Positions 43,389 through 50,587 of a stretch of DNA of 64,000 bases are shown here, in pieces. The position numbers and the translations under genes are program-made. The DNA is taken from assembly GCA_020073445.1 (NCBI GenBank), contig JAIQFE010000002.1, positions 62,001-126,000 of the forward strand. Reading direction: 5' to 3'. The notes under the pieces were generated by a model. That model was not told the DNA's origin. It saw nothing but the letters and a program-made list of their open reading frames with translations, and did no database searches. Origin of the DNA: Terriglobia bacterium (GTDB lineage: Bacteria > Acidobacteriota > Terriglobia > Bryobacterales > Bryobacteraceae). Every line of letters starts with the position of its first letter. The first letter of the stretch is position 1.

Positions 43389-43467
43389 GCGGGAGTGGCG
43401 GAACTGGCAGACGCAACCGGCTTGGAGCCGGTATCCCCTACGGGTTCGATCCCCGTCTCCCGCACCA
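43389..43467 (+). tRNA. Atypical tRNA with UGG anticodon and encoded CCA
   Basis: Full cloverleaf by hand: acceptor GCGGGAG/CTCCCGC (7 bp), a D arm GCG-GAACTGGCAGA-CGC typical of leucine tRNAs, anticodon stem ACCGG/CCGGT with loop CTTGGAG (anticodon TGG at 43423-43425, proline codon CCA), a 7-base variable region, T arm ACGGG-TTCGATC-CCCGT, and ACCA at the end. A leucine-like D arm without the long variable arm, with A37 instead of the usual G37 of proline tRNAs, makes its identity unsure. It is carried inside a transposon. Confidence 0.75.
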
Positions 43468-43527
43468 ACCTTGGCACCAAAACAAATTTGTATAGTCTTG
43501 TTTCGGAGTACAATCAAGGGGACCCAC

Positions 43528-44835
43528 ATGGCGAACCGCGTCCATGAGATCCGTGATCCGATCCACGGCTTTATAAAACTTGATTCAGAGGAGCGGAAGC
43601 TTGTTAATTCACGTCCGTTTCAAAGGCTTCGCCATATTCACCAACTTGCCCTGAGTTACCTTGTTTATCCCGGAGCTACTCACCGTCGTTTCGAACACTC
43701 ACTCGGCGTGATGGATGTGTCATCCCGTATCTATGATGTGGTTACCGATCCGGAAAATATTTACCACGACTCCGTGAGAAAGCTTGTCCCTCGGCGCTCA
43801 GAGTATGAGTGGGGGTACTGGCGGCGCGTTCTCCGCATGGCATCTCTTTGCCACGATATGGGCCATCTTCCGTTCTCACATGCGGCAGAGGCGGCCTTGC
43901 TTCCGGAGGGCGTACGGCACGAACATCTTAGTAGGGACTTGGTTCTGAGCGCTGAGATGATGCCTATATTCGCCGAACTTAAGATCCGAGCCGCAGATGT
44001 TGCCAAACTGGCCGTCGGTCCCAAATACTATGGGGAGAAGTTCTCTGATTGGGAATCCATTCTTTACGAGGTGATTGGGGGGAACGTATTCGGTGCCGAC
44101 AGAATCGACTACCTTCTTCGTGACTCATACCATTCGGGGGTAGCGTATGGTCGCTTTGACCACAACCGCTTAATAGAAACTATGCGCATCCTGCCGCGTG
44201 AAGATCAGGATTCCAAAGAGCCCGAACTGGGGATCACGCGTGGAGGTTTGCAGGCAGCCGAGTCGCTGTTGTGGGCGCGTTACTTCATTTACACGCAGTT
44301 GTACTTTCATCCAGTACGCAGAATCTACGACATTCACCTAAAAGAGTTCTTACAGGAATGGCTGGAAGGCGGGCGGTTTTCAACACTTCTCGAAGATCAT
44401 CTCCGCATGACTGACAATAAAGTTCTAGCTGGAATTGATTCGGCATCCGTCAATCCTCAGGTGAAGGGTTATCCGGAGGCGACGCGTATCGCGCAACGGC
44501 AACATTTTCGCGTACTCTACGAAACTAACCCCAATGACCAAACTCTAAACCTGTCCAGCGTAGACCTTGTGTACGAAGCAGCCAAGACGGAATTTGGAGA
44601 GCAAGTCCTCCGACGGGATCGGTATGCTTCTGAGCCAGCCTCCGAGGACTTTCCTGTCCGTCTTCGTGATGGGAACATTGCCTCTTCGTTAACGATGTCC
44701 TCAACCTTCAGCGATGGACAGGGTCCTCGGTTTCAGGTAGACTCAATATTCGTTTCTCCAGACAGCAAAGAAAAGGCGAATATTTGGCTGGGAGAGAACA
44801 AGGGCAAAATCATTAGAAGGATTGTAACTAACTGA
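43528..44835 (+). CDS. HD-domain phosphohydrolase, YwfO/SAMHD1-like
   Basis: A 435-residue enzyme of the COG1078 HD superfamily. The metal ligands are visible: RRFEHSLGV (His), SLCHDMGHLPFSHA (His-Asp) and ADRIDYLLRDSYHSGVAYG (Asp). IRDPIHGFIKLD and VNSRPFQRLRHIHQL are family signatures. Relatives hydrolyse dNTPs or related nucleotides, so it could drain the nucleotide pool. I start at ATG 43528 (AAGGGG before it); the frame upstream runs through the tRNA and is not coding. One bp separates it from the next gene, so they form an operon, and both are transposon cargo. Confidence 0.85.
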   Translation: MANRVHEIRDPIHGFIKLDSEERKLVNSRPFQRLRHIHQLALSYLVYPGATHRRFEHSLGVMDVSSRIYDVVTDPENIYHDSVRKLVPRRSEYEWGYWRRVLRMASLCHDMGHLPFSHAAEAALLPEGVRHEHLSRDLVLSAEMMPIFAELKIRAADVAKLAVGPKYYGEKFSDWESILYEVIGGNVFGADRIDYLLRDSYHSGVAYGRFDHNRLIETMRILPREDQDSKEPELGITRGGLQAAESLLWARYFIYTQLYFHPVRRIYDIHLKEFLQEWLEGGRFSTLLEDHLRMTDNKVLAGIDSASVNPQVKGYPEATRIAQRQHFRVLYETNPNDQTLNLSSVDLVYEAAKTEFGEQVLRRDRYASEPASEDFPVRLRDGNIASSLTMSSTFSDGQGPRFQVDSIFVSPDSKEKANIWLGENKGKIIRRIVTN

Positions 44836-44836
44836 A

Positions 44837-45385
44837 ATGGAACGATTTGATAACGCTAGCTTGATCGTGGCTCTAATAGAAAAGCTACGTGAAAACCAGA
44901 GTTGGGCGGGGGAGACCCATCTCCAGAAGGCTGCTTACGTTCTCAAGCGCACTCTTGGCGTGCCAATTGAGTTTGCGTTCATTCTGTATAAACACGGACC
45001 TTTCTCCTTCGACTTGCGAGATGAGATTGGATGGATGAGGTCCATGCGCCTCTTGGAGTGGGAGGTGAAGAGCGATTTCTATGGACCTAGCCTTCGTCCT
45101 GGCCAGTTAAGTCAAACCCTGAAGACACAATTTTCAACGATGCCGGAGACCTACTCACGGCATATTCAATTCGTTGCCGAGCGGTTCGGGGGAAAGAATG
45201 TCGCCGCGCTTGAACGGCTTGCCACAGCAATATATGTGACCATTGATGAGAACACTCCAGCTCAAGACCGTGCGCGGTATATTCACGAGCTGAAACCCCA
45301 TGTCAGTATTCCAGAAGCCGATGCTGCCCTAATTGAGGCTGATGCCTTGATTCAGGCTGCGAATGCGCAGTTCCCGCGCGTGTGA
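44837..45385 (+). CDS. YwgA/Panacea-like protein paired with the HD phosphohydrolase
   Basis: A 182-residue soluble protein. THLQKAAYVLKRTLGVPIEF and ILYKHGPFSFDLRDEIGWM match the shape seen in YwgA-like and Panacea (DUF4065) proteins: LQK-Y, then Y-GP-S. The second half is helical (YSRHIQFVAERFGGKNVAALERLATA). Panacea domains are known as antitoxins for varied toxins, and in Bacillus ywgA lies near the HD gene ywfO. With a 1-bp gap to the HD gene, this suggests a functional pair. The link is inference from motif and context. Confidence 0.65.
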   Translation: MERFDNASLIVALIEKLRENQSWAGETHLQKAAYVLKRTLGVPIEFAFILYKHGPFSFDLRDEIGWMRSMRLLEWEVKSDFYGPSLRPGQLSQTLKTQFSTMPETYSRHIQFVAERFGGKNVAALERLATAIYVTIDENTPAQDRARYIHELKPHVSIPEADAALIEADALIQAANAQFPRV

Positions 45386-45404
45386 TCCAATTTGGTGTTG
45401 TCTT

Positions 45405-45566
45405 ATGGCAAAGCCGCTCAGCAAGGTTCACATCCCGCTCTCGACCAACGAAGCGATCTCGCTGATCGCGCGAGTTAAGCCTGACGCTACGATGCCCCGG
45501 CCAGGGGCACAGGCGATGAAGGCGAAGCCGAAACGGAAACGCAGCAAGCCGGGAGCTGTTCGATGA
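45405..45566 (+). CDS. Small protein of unknown function, 53 residues
   Basis: Starts MAKPLSKVHIPLSTNEAIS and continues LIARVKPDATMPRPGAQA before a very basic tail (KAKPKRKRSKPGAVR). No Shine-Dalgarno is clear. It follows the YwgA-like gene by 19 bp and overlaps the next small gene by ATGA. The overlap and the ordered, charged protein make it likely to be real. Part of the transposon cargo. Confidence 0.5.
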   Translation: MAKPLSKVHIPLSTNEAISLIARVKPDATMPRPGAQAMKAKPKRKRSKPGAVR

Positions 45567-45703
45567 AAGCCTATATCCCAGCGTGGCTAGTCGCGGTTGT
45601 TATCGTCATGGCATTGTGGCGCTCACCCAGGAAAGCGTGGCTCACGCCGCTGTGCGTTTTCTGCGCCGTAACGCTTCTGGAACTCCTTACCCACTCCCTC
45701 TAA
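45563..45703 (+). CDS. Tiny two-helix membrane protein, 46 residues
   Basis: Begins MKAYIPAWLVAVVIVMALW, a first hydrophobic helix, then a basic turn RSPRKAW and a second helix LTPLCVFCAVTLLELL. The start overlaps the stop of the previous gene (ATGA), giving coupled translation. It is the last gene before the right inverted repeat. Short hydrophobic proteins in such places can be membrane toxins or effectors, but there is no homology to support one. Confidence 0.5.
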   Translation: MKAYIPAWLVAVVIVMALWRSPRKAWLTPLCVFCAVTLLELLTHSL

Positions 45704-45745
45704 AAACTCCGGCCTGTCACGCACTTACGGTAGCCCTGCGGGTCA

Positions 45746-45769
45746 GGGGATGTCAAGTGCATAATTCCG
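45746..45769 (-). repeat. Right terminal inverted repeat
   Basis: Reverse complement begins CGGAATTATGCACTTGAC and matches the left repeat in 23 of 24 bases. It also contains an inward-facing TTGACA. Confidence 0.92.
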
Positions 45770-45777
45770 AGATATTT
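45770..45777. repeat. Target-site duplication, right copy
   Basis: AGATATTT, a direct repeat of 41635-41642, directly outside the right inverted repeat. Confidence 0.9.
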
Positions 45778-45852
45778 AAACGGGGTGGGCCTCAATTGGC
45801 GGATAGTGGCGGCGGCCTCAAGTCCAGCCGGCGAACTGACGATAAATAGAAG

Positions 45853-46383
45853 GTGGTAAAGACTTTGCTACGAATCTCGGTACCTTTCCTGGCCTTTCTG
45901 GTACTGGTAGGGTGCGGAAGCGGTGAATTCTCCGTCAATGGGACTCTCGAAGCGCGGCCTGTGCAACTCGACGGAGAACAGCTCGCTCTCGATCCGGGAC
46001 AGGTAGACTGCGGCGTGCGTGACGAACTCTGGGAGATCACGTCACTCGGCGATACAAGAGCTGTTGCCCACCTGACCAAGAAAGGCCGCGACCTCCAGTT
46101 CAGCGACGATGTTCAGATCGGCGATCCGGCCGTGGGCCTCCCCTACGTCCAGATTCGCGGCAGCTTCCCAGTCAGGGTGCTCCAGGTAGGCTCGGTGCGC
46201 GACCAGGACCAATACACCAAGCTGGCCGACGCCAGAATAGCCGTTCGCATCGACAACAGCTGCTTCCAGACCAGCCCGCCGACCCTAATGGGGATCCGGC
46301 ACGGTCAGTTTGACCCGTCCACGAACCCGGTTTTCCGTTTTAGAATGGACGGCGCGTGGATGGTCGATCAGATCGTCCACTAA
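45853..46383 (+). CDS. Lipoprotein of unknown function
   Basis: A 176-residue exported protein starting at a GTG with a weak ribosome site. The signal ends in a lipobox (LVLVGCGSG). The body is beta-rich with no recognised family; single cysteines at CGVRD and NSCFQ may pair. It is the first chromosomal gene right of the mobile element, whose insertion is 75 bp upstream and may have replaced its promoter. Confidence 0.55.
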   Translation: MVKTLLRISVPFLAFLVLVGCGSGEFSVNGTLEARPVQLDGEQLALDPGQVDCGVRDELWEITSLGDTRAVAHLTKKGRDLQFSDDVQIGDPAVGLPYVQIRGSFPVRVLQVGSVRDQDQYTKLADARIAVRIDNSCFQTSPPTLMGIRHGQFDPSTNPVFRFRMDGAWMVDQIVH

Positions 46384-46416
46384 CCCTAAAGCGCACCAGC
46401 ATATACCTTTCCGGCG

Positions 46417-46446
46417 TTGACTTGTCTTTAAGACTATGAGTAGTAT
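46417..46446 (+). promoter_or_regulatory. Candidate sigma-70 promoter
   Basis: TTGACT at 46417-46422, an 18-base spacer and TAGTAT at 46441-46446, about 130 bp before the next gene. Leaves a leader of roughly 120 bases. Confidence 0.4.
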
Positions 46447-46575
46447 GGTTGTCGCCGAATAGCTTGCCAGGGGGAGGCGTAACTTGACCACGTCAGTTAA
46501 CGCCTAATTTATGTTGCGTGTAAGCTCTCGGGCCCGTGCTCCCTTCCTAGAAGGAACACCAGGAGGATTCTAAAG

Positions 46576-47583
46576 TTGACTAGACCCATTACTTCGATTC
46601 TGTCCGCGGCGGCCATTCTTGCCGGCCTGTCTTTGCTCTCGGTGCCGGCTGCCGCCCAGCGCGGCGGCGGTGCGCCCGATCCTGCCGGATGTCCCGGGCC
46701 GCCCCAGTGGCTATTGGATCGGAATGCCGCTGCTGCTGCCGCGCGAGGAGCCGCACCTCCCGCCCAGGGCGCTGGGCGAGGCGCTGCCGCCGGCGGAGCT
46801 GCTGCTGGCCGTGGTCGCGGGCGAGGCGGAGCCGCGGCTGAGTTGCCGCCCGTACCGAGATTCCCGAACGAACCCCAATACGGCGTACAGGCCGGCAAAC
46901 CGGATTTCGGCGGCTTGGCGAAGGGAGTCTGGAGCGTCCCCTACATCGTCAATCTGCAAATCAACGCTCATGACGAGAAGGGTTGCCAGTACATTTACCC
47001 GCCGTTCACGCCTGCTGCCAAGGCGCTCTGGGAACAACGCGAACTGAAGGACCTGGAGAAGGACGATCCCGAGGGCTTCTGCCTGCCTCCGGGCGTTCCG
47101 CGCATGCTGTACACACCGTATCCCACGCAGATCTACCAGATGCCGGACCGCATTCTGTTCGTATTCGAGGGCGGCGCACACGTCTGGCGTGTGGTTTACA
47201 TGGATGGAAGAAAACTTCCGAATCCTGACGATGTAAATCCCACGTATCTGGGTTATTCCATAGCTCATTGGGACGGGGACACCTTGGTCATCGAGTCCAA
47301 CGGCTTCAATGATCGTACTTGGCTGGACGCTTCCGGCCATCCTCACGGCGAGAAGCTGAAGGTCACCGAGAAACTTACCCGTACCGACTTCAACAACATC
47401 AAAGTGGAAGCAACGATCGACGACCCCGAGTATTACACCAAGCCGTGGACAGTGGTCACCGGCATCACATGGACCCCGAACACCACGGGCCCGTTCACGA
47501 TGCGCGGCGGCGAGATACTGGAGTACATTTGCCAGGAAAACAACAAGGATCAGATCCACATCCACGGAGTGCTCGGAAGATAG
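46576..47583 (+). CDS. Secreted protein of the 'DGKPDLSGLW' family, Ala/Gly-rich N terminus
   Basis: A 335-residue exported protein starting with TTG (AGGAGG 9 bases upstream). Signal peptide ends AAAQR; then a low-complexity Ala/Gly/Arg stretch (about 35-90), KPDFGGLAKGVWSVPY, and the shared core DVNPTYLGYSIAHWDGDTLVIE, FNDRTWLDASGHPHGEKLKV and EYICQENN. It is a paralogue of 34781 and 47595. No catalytic residues are recognised. It forms an operon with the smaller paralogue 11 bp downstream. Confidence 0.72.
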   Translation: MTRPITSILSAAAILAGLSLLSVPAAAQRGGGAPDPAGCPGPPQWLLDRNAAAAAARGAAPPAQGAGRGAAAGGAAAGRGRGRGGAAAELPPVPRFPNEPQYGVQAGKPDFGGLAKGVWSVPYIVNLQINAHDEKGCQYIYPPFTPAAKALWEQRELKDLEKDDPEGFCLPPGVPRMLYTPYPTQIYQMPDRILFVFEGGAHVWRVVYMDGRKLPNPDDVNPTYLGYSIAHWDGDTLVIESNGFNDRTWLDASGHPHGEKLKVTEKLTRTDFNNIKVEATIDDPEYYTKPWTVVTGITWTPNTTGPFTMRGGEILEYICQENNKDQIHIHGVLGR

Positions 47584-47594
47584 CTAGAGTCCGA

Positions 47595-48293
47595 ATGAAG
47601 AATTGGCCGATCCTGGCGGCGGGTCTTTGTGCCCTGCTGCCGGTGATCGGCCAGTCGTCTTTAGGGCGTCTTCCCGACGGTCATGTGGACCTCGGTGGGC
47701 CCGGGGTTTGGAGTCTACCGGCCGTTCCGGACGTGACGCCTTACGTGAACGGAGACGCTCCGTTCAACGCCAAAGGCAAGCAGGTTTGGGACGAGCGTAG
47801 GCGGACTCAGGCGGCTTCGGATCCGGAGCGCGCTTGTCTGCCGTCGGGCGTGCCACGCATCATGTACATGCCGTACTCGATGGAGATCCTGCAGGTGCCC
47901 AACCGGGTGGTGATCGTCTACGAGGGTGGCACTCACATCTTCCGTTCGATTCCGATTGGCACGAAGGCAGGCTTGAAGCATCCCGCGGATCCCAATCCGA
48001 CTTATCTGGGCGATTCCTATGGCTGGTGGGAAGGCGATTCGCTGATGGTGGACGTGGTTGGTTTCAATGACCGGACCTGGCTCGATTCTTTCGGCCACCC
48101 GCATGGCGAGAAACTGCACGTGGTCGAAAAGTACACGCGGCGGGATTCGATGAACCTGGACTACACGGTGACGATCGACGATCCCGAATACTACACCAAG
48201 CCCTGGATGGTGACGACCTCAGCGACGTATCGCCCGAACGATCGGCTGAAGGAGTACGTCTGCCAGGAAATCCAGGGCAAGCTTGCCAACTAG
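47595..48293 (+). CDS. Secreted protein of the 'DGKPDLSGLW' family, short form
   Basis: A 232-residue exported protein (signal to about residue 21, LLPVIGQSS). It keeps the core GLKHPADPNPTYLGDSYGWW, FNDRTWLDSFGHPHGEKLHV and DDPEYYTKPW, and ends YVCQEIQGK. It lacks the low-complexity region of the gene before it. The start ATG 47595 comes just after the previous stop. Function unknown; gene duplication is clear from the aligned motifs. Confidence 0.7.
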   Translation: MKNWPILAAGLCALLPVIGQSSLGRLPDGHVDLGGPGVWSLPAVPDVTPYVNGDAPFNAKGKQVWDERRRTQAASDPERACLPSGVPRIMYMPYSMEILQVPNRVVIVYEGGTHIFRSIPIGTKAGLKHPADPNPTYLGDSYGWWEGDSLMVDVVGFNDRTWLDSFGHPHGEKLHVVEKYTRRDSMNLDYTVTIDDPEYYTKPWMVTTSATYRPNDRLKEYVCQEIQGKLAN

Positions 48294-48305
48294 GAGCGAA
48301 GGCAG

Positions 48306-48902
48306 TCAGGCTCTGCGGCGGCGGAAAGCAGCGGCGAGTCCGATCGCAGCCAGCATTAGTGACGCAGTAGCCGGCTCGGGAACCGCTGTGAACTGGGTGC
48401 CGGCAAGCGTGAAGGTCATATCAACGGCCCTATTATCTGAATAATTCGGCAAAAAGTTGTCAGCCTGTGATGCAACGCCCCCCGCATAGGTGCCAGGATA
48501 GGAGAAAAGAATCTCCGAACCATTGAACGCGGTATCCATGTAGAAAAAATACTGCGTGCTCGCACTCAGCGTCACGCCCGACGCGAAGGTCCAGACACCG
48601 CCGCTGATCGTGCTCGTGCTAGCCACGAACCCGGGCGTCGCATTGCTTAATCCGGACGGCAAGCCTGTGTAGGTTTGTGTCAGGAGATACAGTCCGCCGA
48701 GCGCGAAGGGATTGCTATTGTTATCGACATAATTGAATCCGATGTTGTCCCAAGGGCCACCTCCAGGCGTGGTCACCGATTGACCGATGAAAAATCCACT
48801 GCCCCCCGTCACATTTGTCGCGCTTGTATTTTGTGTGATGATGCTGGCGCTGACGATAGCGGTCAGTCCAAGCAATAAAGACGTAACGATAAGACTCTTC
48901 AT
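48306..48902 (-). CDS. PEP-CTERM sorting-domain protein
   Basis: A 198-residue exported protein. Signal peptide at 1-19, a Ser/Thr/Gly-rich beta body, and a C-terminal PEP-CTERM signal: AVPEPATASLMLAAIGLAAAFRRRRA, with VPEP, a membrane helix and an Arg cluster. Such proteins are handled by an exosortase and sent to the outer surface. The TPR and CAAX-like genes at 7.8-10.8 kb belong to the same kind of system. Ligand unknown. Convergent with 47595. Confidence 0.88.
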   Translation of the reverse strand: MKSLIVTSLLLGLTAIVSASIITQNTSATNVTGGSGFFIGQSVTTPGGGPWDNIGFNYVDNNSNPFALGGLYLLTQTYTGLPSGLSNATPGFVASTSTISGGVWTFASGVTLSASTQYFFYMDTAFNGSEILFSYPGTYAGGVASQADNFLPNYSDNRAVDMTFTLAGTQFTAVPEPATASLMLAAIGLAAAFRRRRA

Positions 48903-49019
48903 TTGTCAGGGTTTTTCCTAAGAGAAGAGCCATACTATCATAGGCCAAGAAAAAAGCCCAAGAAGTTAAGTACCAGTACCGGAGCGGCCACGGCAGTCCC
49001 TGCCAGCGGGCGCCGCCCT

Positions 49020-49877
49020 TTACTGTAATTCTTGAACGGGTATATCGAAGTGCGCGGTGTTGACCACACCGGCGCGCTGGAACTGGACCCACACTCTATA
49101 ATTCCCGGGACGCGGAAACGTCAGATTGAACTGGACATTCGGCCCGCCATCGGCGATGAACGGGTGCGTGTGGATCAGGTCGATTAAATCCTCACTGGCC
49201 GCGAGCATGTGTCCCCAGGCTCCGAGATACTTCTCGAATCCGTCGGCGGGTTTGATGGTGAAATGAAGCTGCGTCTTTAGTCCGGCGATGGCCTGCGGAG
49301 GATCGGTGCGAAATTCCACCTGCATGTTGGTCGCATCTTTCGGCGAGTAATCCCGCGAGAGATGCACCGGTGCGGGAGGTGTCCCTGGCACGATCATGGT
49401 TTTCGCGATCAACTGCGGTGTAGCGCCGTCGGGATAAAAATCGCCAAGTACACGATACATTCCGGCCTTGGGAAGCGTGAGATTGTCGTAGCGGAAAGAT
49501 CCGTCGGGCTGGAAGACGGGATGATTGTGCAGAAAGAACTCCAGATCCTGGCTGACCACGAACATGTGGAACAGCTTCTCGTGCACCAGCTGGAAGTTCG
49601 TCACCGGGCGGCCTTTCCAGGGGTCATGGATGGCGAAGGTGAGCTGGATGGGCTGGCCGGGCTCTAGGGCTCGCGGGAGCGTGCTCAGGTCCATGTGATA
49701 TTCGGTGGCTTCCGGGAGGTTCGCGGCGAGCTTCATGCCGCAGCGCGGGCAGACGCCGGCAACGCTCGAGCGCACGTCCGGATCCATGGGGCAAACCCAG
49801 ACCTGATCCTGCGACCACAACTTACGTGCGAAGATTAGCGTCGTCAGGGATGAGGACACAAATGAACGTCTTCGCAC
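49020..49877 (-). CDS. Exported protein with heavy-metal-binding domain and beta domains
   Basis: A 285-residue protein starting at a GTG with GAGG before it. The N terminus has RRRSFVSSSLTTLIFA, a possible Tat-type signal. The heavy-metal-binding motif WVCPMDPDVRS ... GVCPRCGMKL follows, then two beta-sandwich regions with histidine-rich phrases (FHMFVVSQDLEFFLHNHPVF, IHTHPF). The motif matches domains found in copper-transport systems. Next to a c-type cytochrome gene, it may handle metals or electrons in the periplasm. Confidence 0.66.
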   Translation of the reverse strand: MRRRSFVSSSLTTLIFARKLWSQDQVWVCPMDPDVRSSVAGVCPRCGMKLAANLPEATEYHMDLSTLPRALEPGQPIQLTFAIHDPWKGRPVTNFQLVHEKLFHMFVVSQDLEFFLHNHPVFQPDGSFRYDNLTLPKAGMYRVLGDFYPDGATPQLIAKTMIVPGTPPAPVHLSRDYSPKDATNMQVEFRTDPPQAIAGLKTQLHFTIKPADGFEKYLGAWGHMLAASEDLIDLIHTHPFIADGGPNVQFNLTFPRPGNYRVWVQFQRAGVVNTAHFDIPVQELQ

Positions 49878-49906
49878 GACCTCATCATAACTCCAAATAG
49901 GCTGGT

Positions 49907-50566
49907 TTATTTTTTCGGCAGAAGGGCGATCTTCGCGCCGGGCGGGATGCCGCGGATCACGGTGCGAGCCGGCAGATTTACGGGCGTCTGGAAAAGAAAC
50001 GGATGTCCGAACTGAGCCTTGTAGTCCTGCAGCCACAACAAGGGTTGGATGGTGCCGTCGGGAAGCTGGGCGGTGATCTGGAAAGAGCCTTTTTCGGGGA
50101 CCTTCTCTGGCCACAATCCGTCCAGGACGAACGCGCGGGTCAACGCGAATTCGCCGGTCGCACTCAGTTCGCCCTTGCCGTGGCGAAACGTCTCGGGCTC
50201 GAGCGATTTGGGCGGCTCCGGCATGTCTTTCGGCTCGCCTTCGGGCACCCCTCCGTCGGTCCAGCTCACGATGCGTTCCATCTCTTCGGGAGTCAGCGCC
50301 TGATCGTTGCGGAATTCGCCGAAGCCTTTGATCGCGCCCCAGGGGGGCATGCGGCGTCGGAGAATTTCTTCCTTGATCGCGACGGCCCAGGGGCGTGCGT
50401 CGGCGTACGTCATCAGGGAGAACGCCATACCTCCGGGATGATGGCAGGAGGCGCAGTGGTTGTTCACGATGCGGGCTATATCCCGGCTAAAAGTGATCGA
50501 GGTGGTGATGATGTCGTGCGCTTGCGCCGCGAAGCAGGCCGTGAGCAAGAGAAGACAACGCGTCAT
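49907..50566 (-). CDS. Exported c-type cytochrome, single heme
   Basis: A 219-residue protein with a short signal peptide ending in FAAQAHD and one heme motif CASCHHPGGMAF. It resembles small redox proteins found with secreted oxidoreductases in Acidobacteria. The distal methionine may be in RRRMPPWG. ATG 50566 is preferred over 50572 because a ribosome site then has proper spacing. It precedes the metal-binding gene on the same strand, 29 bp apart, and is divergent from the tannase at 50588. Confidence 0.75.
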   Translation of the reverse strand: MTRCLLLLTACFAAQAHDIITTSITFSRDIARIVNNHCASCHHPGGMAFSLMTYADARPWAVAIKEEILRRRMPPWGAIKGFGEFRNDQALTPEEMERIVSWTDGGVPEGEPKDMPEPPKSLEPETFRHGKGELSATGEFALTRAFVLDGLWPEKVPEKGSFQITAQLPDGTIQPLLWLQDYKAQFGHPFLFQTPVNLPARTVIRGIPPGAKIALLPKK

Positions 50567-50587
50567 AACCATCCCTATTATAGGGAG

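Larger units (their letters stand above)
41643..45769 (+). mobile_element. IS1595-family transposable element with passenger genes
   Basis: A 4127-bp unit bounded by inverted repeats (41643-41666 and 45746-45769, 23 of 24 bases equal) and by the 8-bp direct duplication AGATATTT. It holds an ISXO2/IS1595-type transposase, a hairpin-rich non-coding stretch, a 49-residue protein gene, a long palindrome, a tRNA gene, an HD-domain protein, a YwgA-like protein and two small overlapping genes. Simple IS1595 elements carry only the transposase, so more than 3 kb is cargo. The perfect duplication suggests a fairly recent jump. Confidence 0.9.

Noticed and set aside
43378-43527. N-terminal extension of the HD protein through the tRNA
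   Set aside because: The frame is open only by chance over the tRNA; the family N terminus and a ribosome site begin at 43528.
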